Counted from the first letter of the stretch, positions 1 to 8,433 are shown. The stretch: DNA of 14,665 bases from Acetobacter sp. UBA5411 (GCF_002409645.1 NZ_DHNR01000037.1:1-14665); one strand, 5' to 3'. The notes: a model not told the origin generated them from the letters alone. Made by a program: numbers and translations.

Positions 1-983
<983 letters not shown>

Positions 984-1044
984 AATGTATGCCTTTCAGT
1001 GCAGAAACCGGAGCGCGCCTGTGGCGTCACTCCGAAAAGGAAAC

Positions 1045-1614
1045 TCAGAGGGTGCGGGGGCCTCGGGTGAGACCGGCGACACCGGTGCGGGAAACTTCAG
1101 CGAGGCCGATGGGTCGCATCAGTTCGATGAAACTGTCCAGCTTGTCGCTTGCTCCCGTCAGTTCGAACACAAAGGAGCTTGCGGTCGTGTCCACAGCACG
1201 GGCCCGGAAGGCTTCCGCAATGCGGAGCGCCTCGGTACGGGCCTCACCAGTGGAGACAACTTTCACAAGCACCATCTCGCGGGCGATATGTGGACCAAGC
1301 GTTGTCAGGTTGGCAACTCGGCAGACCGGAACCTGCCGGTCGAGCTGGGCGCGGATCTGTTCGATGATCTCCGGCGTGCCGGAGGTCACGATATTGATGC
1401 GCGAGCGTGTGCCGCCCCCTTCGACCGGGGCGACGGTCAGGCTCTCGATGTTGTAGCCGCGACCGGAGAACAGTCCGACCACACGGGCGAGAACGCCGCT
1501 TTCATTGTCCACGAGCACGGAGATCACGGCGCGGGTGATGTTTTCGCCACCCGAGGCGAGGCCGTCGGGAGAGAATGAGGCTGTCGGGACCGACAGGTCA
1601 GAAAAATGCTTCAT
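1045..1614 (-). CDS. ilvN: Acetolactate synthase small (regulatory) subunit
   Basis: Regulatory subunit of acetohydroxyacid synthase. In the family it activates the IlvB catalytic subunit and confers feedback inhibition by valine or other branched-chain amino acids. The 189-residue product has an N-terminal extension of about 25 residues, then an ACT domain (about 27-100: AVISVLVDNESGVLARVVGL, then GRGYNIESLTVAP). A second small domain (about 110-185) includes REMVLVKV and IGLAEVSRTGV. Length and domain order match the long IlvH/IlvN form. It lies 131 bp downstream of ilvB and 61 bp upstream of ilvC on the same strand, so a single ilvBNC operon is likely. Upstream of the ATG there is only a weak GGA-type ribosome-binding sequence. 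No separate promoter is evident in the gap to ilvB. Naming as ilvN or ilvH is a convention. Confidence 0.95.
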   Translation of the reverse strand: MKHFSDLSVPTASFSPDGLASGGENITRAVISVLVDNESGVLARVVGLFSGRGYNIESLTVAPVEGGGTRSRINIVTSGTPEIIEQIRAQLDRQVPVCRVANLTTLGPHIAREMVLVKVVSTGEARTEALRIAEAFRARAVDTTASSFVFELTGASDKLDSFIELMRPIGLAEVSRTGVAGLTRGPRTL

Positions 1615-1745
1615 CGACTGAATCCGGAGTCCGATCCGTTACGACGTCCGGGCGGCTGTAACCGCGCCGGGCGTAAAAGGGAAGAGCATGGGCGATGTGC
1701 GGCGCGTGCTTTAATAAGACTGCACCTCACGCGGGAATAGGATCT

Positions 1746-3560
1746 CTAGACGAGCATCTTCCCCTCATCCGTGATCTCGGCACCCTGCTGTTCCTGCTCC
1801 GGGCCAAGGATCATCTCGTTATGAGCCGCGCCCGACGGGATCATCGGGAAGCAGTTCTCTCCCTCCGCCACGCAGATGTCGATGACCGCCGCACCGTCAT
1901 ACTCCAGAGCGGCGCGGATGGTATCATCCAGTTCGCTCATCTTGGTGGCGCGGAAACCCTTCGCGTGGAAGCTGTCTGCAAGCTTCACGAAGTCGGGCAG
2001 GGCGTCGCTATAGCTCTCGGAGTAGCGGGAGCCGTGCAGCAGTTCCTGCCACTGGCGGACCATGCCCATATAGTGGTTGTTGATCAGGAAGATCTTCACC
2101 GGCAGGCGATACTGGGCGATGGTTCCCAGCTCCTGAATGTTCATCAGGGCCGAGGCTTCGCCGGAGATGTCGATGACCAGCGCGTCGGGGTGCGCGACCT
2201 GCGCGCCGACGGCGGCGGGGAGGCCGTAGCCCATCGTGCCGAGGCCACCAGAGGTCAGCCAGTGGTTTGGGCTTTCGAACTTGAAGAACTGGGCCGCCCA
2301 CATCTGATGCTGGCCGACTTCCGTGGAGACGAAGGTCTCACGGCCTGTCTCGACGGCCAGTTCATAGATGCGCTTGATGGCCTGCTGCGGCTTGATGATG
2401 GCGTCGGGTGACTGGTCCTGCGTGAAGCGCAGGCAGTCAAGCGCCTTCCATGCCTTGATGCGGGACCACCATGTTTCCAGCGCCTTCGCGTCCGGTTTGG
2501 CGGTCTGCGCTTCCCACTCCTCGATCATCATGGCGATGATGCGTCCGGCGTCACCAACGATCGGCACGTCCACGCGGATGATCTTGTTGATCTGCGAGGG
2601 GTCGATGTCGGCGTGAATCTTGAAAGAGTGCGGCGAGAACGCATCGACGCGACCGGTCACGCGGTCATCGAAGCGGGAGCCGAGGGCGATCAGCACGTCG
2701 CAGTCATGCGTGGCCAGATTGGCTTCGTAGGTGCCGTGCATGCCCAGCATGCCGAGGAACTGCTTGTCGCTGCCGGGGAATGCGCCGAGGCCCATCAGGG
2801 TGGCGGTGCAGGGGAAGCCAGTCATGTGGATGAGCCGCGTCAGATCGGCGCAGGCTTCCTTGCCTGCATTGATCACGCCGCCGCCGACATAGAACAGCGG
2901 GCGCTTGGCCGACTTCATGGCCGCGACGGCGCGGGCGACGGCCTTGCGGTCCGGCTCGGTGCGCGGCTGGTAGGACGCGCGCGGCGTGCGGCTTGGCGGC
3001 GCATAGGGAGCCGGGCCGACGGTGATGTTCTTCGGCAGATCGACCACCACCGGACCGGGGCGGCCGGAGCGGGCGATCTCGAAGGCCTCGTTGACCACGG
3101 GGGCCAACTCTTCCGGACGCTTGACCAGATAGTTGTATTTCGTGGCAGGGCGCGTGATGCCGGTGGTGTCGGCTTCCTGAAACGCGTCATTACCGATCAG
3201 CGACACGGGCACCTGACCGGTCAGGCAAACGACAGGCACGGAATCCATCAGCGCATCGAGCAGGCCAGTCACGGCGTTGGTCGCGCCGGGACCGCTGGTC
3301 ACCAGCACGACGCCGACGCGGCCGGTCGAACGAGCATAGGCTTCGGCGGCGTGCACGGCGGCCTGTTCGTGGCGCACGAGAATGTGGCGGATGCGGTCCT
3401 GCTGGAACAGCGCGTCGTAAATCGGGAGGACCGCGCCTCCGGGATAGCCGAAGACGACCTCGACGCCCTGATCCACAAGAACCTTCATGAGCACCTCGGC
3501 GCCGGTCAGCGTGGTGCTGGCGTCGGGCTGGGTCGCAATCGTCTGTGTGGTGGCGTTCAT
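1746..3560 (-). CDS. ilvB: Acetolactate synthase large (catalytic) subunit
   Basis: Thiamine-diphosphate enzyme that condenses pyruvate with pyruvate or 2-ketobutyrate, the first common step of branched-chain amino acid synthesis. The 604-residue protein has the three-domain family layout. The N-terminal PYR domain carries the cofactor-activating glutamate (RHEQAAVHAAEAYAR, Glu65). A central FAD-type domain follows, then a C-terminal PP domain with SGEASALMNIQEL at about 466-478 and INN at about 493-495 as the Mg/ThDP motif. The second position of the usual GD(G/A) motif is Glu here, a form I recall from other alphaproteobacterial AHAS enzymes. The ATG at 3560 is chosen because GGGAG sits 6 nt upstream; the in-frame GTG at 3584 has no such support. 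It heads ilvBNC, with a probable promoter inside miaA. Confidence 0.97.
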   Translation of the reverse strand: MNATTQTIATQPDASTTLTGAEVLMKVLVDQGVEVVFGYPGGAVLPIYDALFQQDRIRHILVRHEQAAVHAAEAYARSTGRVGVVLVTSGPGATNAVTGLLDALMDSVPVVCLTGQVPVSLIGNDAFQEADTTGITRPATKYNYLVKRPEELAPVVNEAFEIARSGRPGPVVVDLPKNITVGPAPYAPPSRTPRASYQPRTEPDRKAVARAVAAMKSAKRPLFYVGGGVINAGKEACADLTRLIHMTGFPCTATLMGLGAFPGSDKQFLGMLGMHGTYEANLATHDCDVLIALGSRFDDRVTGRVDAFSPHSFKIHADIDPSQINKIIRVDVPIVGDAGRIIAMMIEEWEAQTAKPDAKALETWWSRIKAWKALDCLRFTQDQSPDAIIKPQQAIKRIYELAVETGRETFVSTEVGQHQMWAAQFFKFESPNHWLTSGGLGTMGYGLPAAVGAQVAHPDALVIDISGEASALMNIQELGTIAQYRLPVKIFLINNHYMGMVRQWQELLHGSRYSESYSDALPDFVKLADSFHAKGFRATKMSELDDTIRAALEYDGAAVIDICVAEGENCFPMIPSGAAHNEMILGPEQEQQGAEITDEGKMLV

Positions 3561-3732
3561 CGTCGTCTCCCGCAAGGTGGGCACCCGTCTCTGTGGGACC
3601 TGTTTTCACCCGGGTTTGCTGTGTTGAGCCGACCGCGTTTCGCGCATCGGCAGGGCTGGACCTCCGGCGTCAGTGTCGGAAGGTGGAGGGGTGGTTTAAG
3701 CCTCACCCGCCGGAGCGTCAACCTACTTTTGC
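3561..3732 (-). promoter_or_regulatory. Probable 5' leader of ilvB with a long-range inverted repeat
   Basis: If transcription starts from the promoter at 3739-3767, ilvB carries an untranslated leader of about 170 nt. On the minus strand it contains CTCCGGCG (3715-3708) and its exact complement CGCCGGAG (3669-3662), an 8-bp stem enclosing about 38 nt. A GTG-started frame (3706-3557, 49 codons) begins MRLKPPLHLPTL, and its TGA overlaps the ilvB ATG. It has no clear ribosome-binding site, and no U-tract terminator is present. This could be a regulatory leader or chance structure. Confidence 0.3.
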
Positions 3733-4685
3733 ATGAAAGATATAATTTCCGGGATTTTTCTTTTCAAAAATTGCTCATTAAGGGCAATTCTGTTTTCGAT
3801 AATAATCGTGTCATCCGGACTGACGAGAGGCTGATGAGCGAACCAAGTGGCCTGACGCTTGGTGTAACGGCCTGTCGCCAGCACCGCCCGCTCTTCCGCC
3901 GTGGCAAGACTGATCTCTCCCCGCAACATGGCCGAAAGCTCCGGCACGCCGTGCGCCCGCATGGCGGGAAGCACAGGATCAAGGTGCTGCTCCAGCAGGG
4001 CGCGGACTTCTTCTATGGCTCCCAGCTCGATCATCAGACCGAAGCGGCGGGCGATGGCGGCGCGCAGCACATCCCGTGCCGGGTCGAGACGGATCGCCTT
4101 GCACTGACAGTCCGCCGCAGGCAGGCCCGGCTGCGCACGCCACCATGCCAGCCCCCTCCCCGTGCTGCGCCAGACCTCCCACGCCCGGGCCAGACGTTGT
4201 GGGTCGGTGGGACGCAACCCGGCCGCCGTGTCCGGGTCTTCCGCCATAAGACGGTCATGCAGGGCGGCGGGATCAACCGCGAGCGCACGCGCTTCTTCCC
4301 GCGCCTCTGCGCTGGCTTCCGGGATTTCGGCCAGTCCATTGGTCAGGGCGCGCAGATACATGCCGGTGCCGCCGCACAGAATGGGCAGGCGACCCGCCGC
4401 CCACGCTTCTTCCATCGCGGCCAGCGCTTCCAGTCGCCACCACGCCACGCTGCGAGCCTCGGCTGCCGGGCTGACGCCATACAGCCGGTGCGGAAGACGC
4501 GCCTCCTCCTCCGGTGTCGGGCGGGCGGTCAGCACACGCAGTTCGCGGTAAACCTGCATCGAATCCGCATTGATGACGGTGCCGTTCAACTGCTCGCCCA
4601 GAGCGAGGGCCAGCGCGGACTTTCCGGAGCATGTCGGCCCTGCGACAATCAGCGCCGCACGGCTGGTGTCCGTTTTCTTCATCAT
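3723..4685 (-). CDS. miaA: tRNA dimethylallyltransferase
   Basis: Transfers a dimethylallyl group from DMAPP to N6 of A37 in tRNAs reading UNN codons, the first step toward (ms2)i6A. The 320-residue product has the family P-loop GPTCSGKS at residues 16-23, the catalytic DSMQVY segment at 41-46, the GGTGMYLRAL segment at 105-114, and the tRNA-contacting GRYTKRQATWF near the C-terminus. Two adjacent ATG codons (4685 and 4682) could start it; GGAGG lies 11 nt before the first. It is divergent from serB (47 bp) and upstream of ilvB on the same strand. The last 25-30 codons are much more AT-rich than the rest and appear to contain the ilvB promoter, which may explain their composition. Confidence 0.96.
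   Translation of the reverse strand: MMKKTDTSRAALIVAGPTCSGKSALALALGEQLNGTVINADSMQVYRELRVLTARPTPEEEARLPHRLYGVSPAAEARSVAWWRLEALAAMEEAWAAGRLPILCGGTGMYLRALTNGLAEIPEASAEAREEARALAVDPAALHDRLMAEDPDTAAGLRPTDPQRLARAWEVWRSTGRGLAWWRAQPGLPAADCQCKAIRLDPARDVLRAAIARRFGLMIELGAIEEVRALLEQHLDPVLPAMRAHGVPELSAMLRGEISLATAEERAVLATGRYTKRQATWFAHQPLVSPDDTIIIENRIALNEQFLKRKIPEIISFMQK
3739..3767 (-). promoter_or_regulatory. Candidate sigma70 promoter for ilvBNC, inside miaA 3' end
   Basis: On the minus strand TTGAAA (3767-3762) is separated by exactly 17 bp from TATATC (3744-3739), in an unusually AT-rich patch of an otherwise GC-rich region. It would start transcription near 3732, about 170 nt before the ilvB ATG. A second, weaker option just downstream is TTGACG with TAAACC at 17 bp. 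Assignment is by consensus match only. Confidence 0.5.
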
Positions 4686-4732
4686 CCTGTCGCTTGCCTC
4701 CAGCCATCAACCCTGTCACACGCAGCATCATT

Positions 4733-5629
4733 ATGAGCGCTATTCTGACACTCGTCGCGAACCGCGAAGCCACATCCCTCACGCCCCAGGACATTGCGTT
4801 GGCCAGCACGTTGGCCGCAGGGGGCGAGACGACCATCCTCTCGCCGGGCGAGGCTGTCGATATCGCCTGCGCGCCGCTCACGCCAGCGCAGATCGACGCC
4901 ATCCGTCTCGCTCTGACAGATCGCGCTATCGATGTGCTGTATGGTCCGAGCGAAAACCGGCGCAGGAAAATTCTTGTGGCCGATATGGACAGTACCATCG
5001 TCGCCAATGAAACGCTGGATGATATCGCGGCTCACGCCGAGCGCATCCGTCCGGGCATTGGGGAAGAAGTCGCCGCCGTCACCCGCCGTTCAATGAATGG
5101 CGAGATCGACTTCCAGACCTCGCTCCGCAACCGTGTGGCGTTTCTGCGCGATCTGCCAGCTTCTCTGCTGGAAGACGCTTGGAAAGACGTGAAGATCAAT
5201 CCCGGCGCCCGCACGCTGGTGCAGACCATGAAGGCAAACGGCGCAGCGACGGCGCTGGTCTCCGGCGGCTTCACATGGTTCACGGCTCGCGTTGGGGCGG
5301 CCTGCGGTTTTGCCGAGAACCACGCGAATATCCTGAATGTCACAGGTGACATGCTGGATGGCACGGTCGGCGAACCTATTCTCGGTCCAGACGCTAAACT
5401 CCAGCACCTCATCCGCATCGCTGCCACCGCTAGCGCACCTCTGAGTGCGGCCCTGACGATCGGTGATGGCGCCAACGACCTGCCCATGTTGCGGGCTGCG
5501 GGCCTTGGCATTGGCTTCCACGCGAAGCCCGTGGTGCGGAGGGAGATTGTGAACCGGATTGAGCATGGCACGTTGCGTACTGCCCTGTTCGCACAGGGTT
5601 ATCGCGCGTCAGAACTGGTCGAGGACTAA
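4733..5629 (+). CDS. serB: Phosphoserine phosphatase
   Basis: Hydrolyses O-phosphoserine to serine, the last step of the phosphorylated serine pathway. The 298-residue protein is an HAD-superfamily phosphatase. Motif I is DMDST at 84-88 (nucleophile Asp84, acid/base Asp86), motif II is VSGGF at 176-180, motif III is near Lys222, and motif IV is GDGANDLPM at 244-252. The N-terminal 75 residues form a small ACT-like region typical of SerB. The ATG at 4733 is chosen because MSAILTLVANREAT fits the family start. The frame is open further upstream, but that part overlaps miaA antisense. No Shine-Dalgarno sequence precedes the ATG, so the mRNA may be weakly initiated or nearly leaderless. It diverges from miaA, with 93 bp before the antiporter gene. 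Confidence 0.96.
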   Translation: MSAILTLVANREATSLTPQDIALASTLAAGGETTILSPGEAVDIACAPLTPAQIDAIRLALTDRAIDVLYGPSENRRRKILVADMDSTIVANETLDDIAAHAERIRPGIGEEVAAVTRRSMNGEIDFQTSLRNRVAFLRDLPASLLEDAWKDVKINPGARTLVQTMKANGAATALVSGGFTWFTARVGAACGFAENHANILNVTGDMLDGTVGEPILGPDAKLQHLIRIAATASAPLSAALTIGDGANDLPMLRAAGLGIGFHAKPVVRREIVNRIEHGTLRTALFAQGYRASELVED

Positions 5630-5647
5630 AACACATCAAGGGTTTTG

Positions 5648-5707
5648 TGACGAAATATGACGAAGAGAGTCGTCTGTCGCATTCTTCTTGACATCTGAGG
5701 CCTCAGA
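5648..5707 (+). promoter_or_regulatory. Repeat- and palindrome-rich region upstream of the antiporter gene
   Basis: In the 93-bp gap between serB and the antiporter gene, TGACGAA occurs twice ten bases apart (5648-5654, 5658-5664). GACGA/TCGTC form a 5-bp inverted repeat (5659-5674). A perfect -35-like TTGACA (5688-5693) is followed at once by the perfect 14-bp palindrome TCTGAGGCCTCAGA (5694-5707). No convincing -10 box lies at the right distance (position 5711 reads CGACCGGG). The palindrome sits where a regulator site in a promoter spacer would be. Function is inferred from position only. Confidence 0.35.
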
Positions 5708-5722
5708 GCGCGACCGGGAAGT

Positions 5723-6970
5723 ATGAATACTCTCGGTCTGTTGGCGCTTCTTCTTACCCTGTCTGCGGTCTTCAGCATCGTGAATGACCGGTGGCTCCGG
5801 CTGCCGATGACAATCGGCGTCATGCTGATATCCATCGCGGCGTCGCTGCTGATTATTGCGACCGGACTGCTCTGTCCGGCTTATGATCCGCGGGTGTTCG
5901 CACGGTCAGTTCTTGGCAGCGTCAATCTGCCGGAAGCCCTGCTGAATGGAGCATTATCGCTGTTGCTGTTTGCAGGAGCACTGGGAGTCAATCTCGGCTG
6001 TTTCCGCTCAAAGCTGAAATCCGTCACGGCGCTCGCGGTTCTGGGGACGGTGCTCGCCGTCCTGTTGCTGGCCAGTGCTGTCTGGTTCATCTTTCCGCTT
6101 CTGGGAATGAATGTTCCTTTCTCATGGTGCGTCATACTGGGCGCGATCCTTGCGCCGACCGACCCCGTCGCCGTTATCGGCATGTTGCAGCGTCTGGGCC
6201 TGCCGCAGGATATTCAGGCGATTTTTGCAGGCGAAAGTCTGTTCAATGACGGTATCAGCATCGTCATTTTCGGCGTGACGATCGGCCTTGCGACTGGCGA
6301 CGCCAGCCATGTCACCTTCACGCAGATTGCCGAGGGGTTTCTGTGGGAAGCCTGTGGTGGCGCGCTGCTGGGGGCTGCGACCGGCTGGCTGACTCTTTTC
6401 CTGCTGCGCTCCAGCAAGGATGCACATACGCAACTGATCGCCTCACTCGCACTGGCGACAGGCACATACAGCGTCGCCAGTTATTTCGGCATGTCAGGAG
6501 CCGTGGCTGTGGTTGTCGCCGGCCTCTGCCTCGGCACGCACTACAGCCAGTCCATCTTTGACGAGCACGGACGCAAGGAGCTGAACATCGCGTGGACGCT
6601 CATCGACGAAGTGCTGAATGTTCTGCTGTTTCTGCTGATCGGCTTTGAGATTCTCGAAATTCCGCTGCATCTCTCTTCGCTGACGGCCATGCTTCTTGTT
6701 GTCCCATTGTCCATTCTGGGACGTGGCCTGAGCGTGTTTCTCTCAACACTGCCTCTCCATCTGAGGCACTGGGACAAGGGAAGACTGCTCAGCATCCTGA
6801 CATGGGGCGGCCTACGCGGTGGCATCTCGCTGTCGCTGGCGCTTGGTCTGCCGGACGGTGATCTGCGGACTCTGGTGCTGCCAATCTGTTACGGTGTCGT
6901 CGTGTTCACCATCATCGTGCAGGGGCTCACCATGGAGCGGGTGGTGAGGCGGTTCTATCCTGCTCCGTAA
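5723..6970 (+). CDS. Monovalent cation/proton antiporter, CPA1 family (NhaP/Nhe type)
   Basis: Inner-membrane exchanger, most likely Na+(K+)/H+, for cytoplasmic pH and sodium homeostasis. The 415-residue product is strongly hydrophobic, with about 12 predicted membrane segments. It has the CPA1 landmarks APTDPVAV (144-151) and GESLFNDG (170-177), the latter holding the Asn-Asp pair of the ion-binding site, plus GGLRGGISLSLAL in a late helix. It ends soon after the last membrane segment, so it lacks the long cytosolic regulatory tail of some relatives. The start fits the family N-terminus (hydrophobic helix, then RLPMTIGVML). The only ribosome-binding candidate, GGGAAG, is very close to the ATG. 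Neighbours give no clue to the physiological ion, and no gene symbol is assigned. Confidence 0.9.
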   Translation: MNTLGLLALLLTLSAVFSIVNDRWLRLPMTIGVMLISIAASLLIIATGLLCPAYDPRVFARSVLGSVNLPEALLNGALSLLLFAGALGVNLGCFRSKLKSVTALAVLGTVLAVLLLASAVWFIFPLLGMNVPFSWCVILGAILAPTDPVAVIGMLQRLGLPQDIQAIFAGESLFNDGISIVIFGVTIGLATGDASHVTFTQIAEGFLWEACGGALLGAATGWLTLFLLRSSKDAHTQLIASLALATGTYSVASYFGMSGAVAVVVAGLCLGTHYSQSIFDEHGRKELNIAWTLIDEVLNVLLFLLIGFEILEIPLHLSSLTAMLLVVPLSILGRGLSVFLSTLPLHLRHWDKGRLLSILTWGGLRGGISLSLALGLPDGDLRTLVLPICYGVVVFTIIVQGLTMERVVRRFYPAP

Positions 6971-7081
6971 AATTGGCAGAACCGTTCGGAGCAGGAGGTT
7001 TCTTACATCTTGGGTCAAAGGAACGACGTCTCTTTGTGCGGTTCGGGGCAAAGCCCTGATACTTTTACAGAAGACCGTCGT

Positions 7082-7423
7082 TTACTGAGCCGAAATAACC
7101 TCGATCTCCAACGGTGCTTCGCCAGCAGCGACTTCAAGCAAACGATCAATATTGGGATGGGCTCCTGGTCGATTGCGTGCGTCCAGCGTATGCTCACCAA
7201 ATACAGCCAGACCATGCTCGGCAGCGTTTGCGTCGAGTTTACCGAAAACCTGTTTGAGATACTGATAAACAGCCAGCGAGCCCTGCTTTCCCGGCTGGTT
7301 TTCAATACTCGCGACGACCTTACCCGCACCGTCAAGCAGGTCGATGCGCTGCACTCCCTCAATGGAAGGAAGTTTCTGGAGATTTTCCTTGAAAATCGTA
7401 CCCGGCTGAATCTTTTGTAGCAT
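7082..7423 (-). CDS. DUF2322 family protein
   Basis: Small conserved bacterial protein of unknown function. The 113-residue product reads MLQKIQPGTIFKENLQKLPS at its start. It continues with features I recall from the DUF2322 family: IEGVQRIDLLDGAGKVVASI (22-41), ENQPGKQGSLAVY, and the C-terminal GEHTLDARNRPGAHPNIDRL (76-95). There is no signal peptide or membrane segment, so it should be cytosolic. The ATG at 7423 is preferred over a TTG/GTG further upstream because AGGA lies 9 nt before it and the family-like sequence begins there. It converges on the antiporter gene with 111 bp between them. Family assignment comes from pattern memory, not a search. Confidence 0.75.
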   Translation of the reverse strand: MLQKIQPGTIFKENLQKLPSIEGVQRIDLLDGAGKVVASIENQPGKQGSLAVYQYLKQVFGKLDANAAEHGLAVFGEHTLDARNRPGAHPNIDRLLEVAAGEAPLEIEVISAQ

Positions 7424-7525
7424 CTGCTGAATTCCTGCCTTTCTGACACTCACCAAAAACCTATCTGAGACAGCACTTCATGCTTCAGGATGCCAGGAAG
7501 CACGCTTTTCGACTTCACTCTGGCC

Positions 7526-7600
7526 CTATTTCACAATGGGCTTGCCTGTATGCAGGTTCGGGTCATTGTGTTCCAGCATCGGCGCATAATGGCAATGCAT
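7526..7600 (-). other. Very small open frame with CxxC-His motif, doubtful
   Basis: A minus-strand frame from ATG 7600 gives 24 residues beginning MHCHYAPMLEHNDP. Reading back without a start codon adds VLNVRC, so the segment has a Cys-x2-Cys-His arrangement like a small metal-binding knuckle. The ribosome-binding sequence is poor. It could be a tiny protein, the tail of a decayed gene, or chance. Confidence 0.15.
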
Positions 7601-7712
7601 GCACCTGACATTCAGGACTCAAGGTGATGATCGCCTGCATTACCGGACTGTCGTCAGGAGGCGTTGAACAGAAGCCCCGCTGAGTCCGGTTTCCAAGAAG
7701 AGAACATGAAAA

Positions 7713-7745
7713 CGGCGACCCGAAGGTCGCCGCCATTTCTTATTG
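7713..7745. terminator. Bidirectional hairpin terminator with UUCG loop on the minus strand
   Basis: CGGCGACC (7713-7720) and GGTCGCCG (7725-7732) form a perfect 8-bp GC-rich stem with a 4-nt loop. On the plus strand it is followed by a T-rich tract (CCATTTCTTATTGTTCTT). On the minus strand the loop reads TTCG closed by C-G, a very stable tetraloop, and TTTT follows. Either strand could terminate here. No recognised gene ends next to it, so the transcript it serves is unknown. Confidence 0.75.
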
Positions 7746-8134
7746 TTCTTATCCGACACAAATAACCTCTCATACGACATCACGAACTTCAATACAAAAC
7801 GAATATGTTTTATCCACAAATTAAGTTTATCGGACTCACATATATTTCATTCGCCAAATCGGTATTTTTCTATGTGACCAGGAATCAAGAAGAAAACGTC
7901 AGCAGTTTTCCGGCATTGCGAAGGGAAACCTGCTTGATCGAAGCAACGGAAACCCACACACCAACAGAACATCATACCTACCGCCAATGAGGCGTGCTTC
8001 GGTTTGAAGCGTCAAACACAGACATTCCCAGCTTGATGTCGATGTTCTTCTAACTTTGCACCCGCGACAGGCCAGAGGCGTCTGAACGTTTCCCTGAAAC
8101 GCGCTGCGTTCAAGCAAGACTGGCTCACCAACCC

Positions 8135-8147
8135 CGGTTCTGAACCG
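8135..8147. repeat. Operator-like dyad CGGTTC-T-GAACCG
   Basis: A perfect 6-bp inverted repeat around a single central base, in non-coding DNA about 290 bp before the DUF2501-like gene. It is too compact for a hairpin and fits a dimeric regulator site. No regulator gene is adjacent. Confidence 0.3.
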
Positions 8148-8198
8148 AACCCAACAAGCCCCTGCTTCTCAACGCGCAGTCAAGAAACCGGAGACAGG

Positions 8199-8213
8199 TC
8201 GATAGCCTATCGA
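8199..8213. repeat. Operator-like dyad TCGATAG-C-CTATCGA
   Basis: A perfect 7-bp inverted repeat around one central base, 51 bp after the previous dyad. The ATAG/CTAT core resembles LysR-type or similar regulator sites. It lies about 220 bp upstream of the secreted-protein gene, just before an AT-rich tract. Function is inferred from symmetry and position. Confidence 0.35.
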
Positions 8214-8433
8214 AACAGCTGCACTCAGAAAAGAAATCATTCACGATATGAAAGACAACTATACACACAAAAAGCACATTCATGAATAATTAAAGACCGA
8301 TCCAGTCCGAATTGATGGTAAACAGCCAAAAATCAGAAGAACTTCCGCATAACAGACCAGCATCCAGACCTCTTGCTCCCACCCTGAGAGAAGCCAACAC
8401 TAGTGCGGCAATTTGGCTTTCAGGAGATTTTTC

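Larger units (their letters stand above)
7424..8433. other. Gene-poor intergenic stretch of about 1 kb
   Basis: No convincing protein gene is visible on either strand between the DUF2322 gene and the DUF2501-like gene. Contents are a 24-codon minus-strand frame (7526-7600), a strong hairpin terminator (7713-7732), an AT-rich tract (about 7740-7900), two operator-like dyads (8135-8147 and 8199-8213), and another AT-rich tract (about 8215-8340) that may hold the promoter of the following secreted-protein gene. Open frames here lack ribosome-binding sites and family features. It may be a deletion or insertion scar or carry an untranslated RNA. Confidence 0.6.

Noticed and set aside
1615..1745. 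ilvB-ilvN gap as a site for a promoter or terminator
   Set aside because: No stem of six or more pairs with a T-run and no paired -35/-10 boxes; most simply an untranslated spacer.
1746..3560. GEA instead of GD(G/A) in the IlvB cofactor motif as a sign of an inactive enzyme
   Set aside because: Acidic Glu can still bind Mg, and I recall the GEAS form in other alphaproteobacterial AHAS; all other catalytic features are present.
3598..3639. 13-codon minus-strand ATG frame (MRETRSAQHSKPG) in the ilvB leader as an attenuator peptide
   Set aside because: Contains no Leu, Ile or Val codons, so it cannot sense the products of the ilv pathway by classical attenuation.
2613..4736. 707-codon plus-strand open frame opposite ilvB and miaA
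   Set aside because: Arg/Gly/His-rich composition of an antisense frame in GC-rich DNA; both minus-strand genes beneath it are clear family members, and it has no recognisable domain.
6971..7081. Terminator between the converging antiporter and DUF2322 genes (GGGC-AAA-GCCC near 7047)
   Set aside because: Only a four-pair stem without a T-tract; too weak to call.
7540..7580. tRNA-like TTCGGGTC string
   Set aside because: No acceptor, D or anticodon stem can be paired around it.
7899..8117. Minus-strand 72-codon frame in the gene-poor gap
   Set aside because: Cys/Ser/Arg-rich with no family features and no ribosome-binding site.
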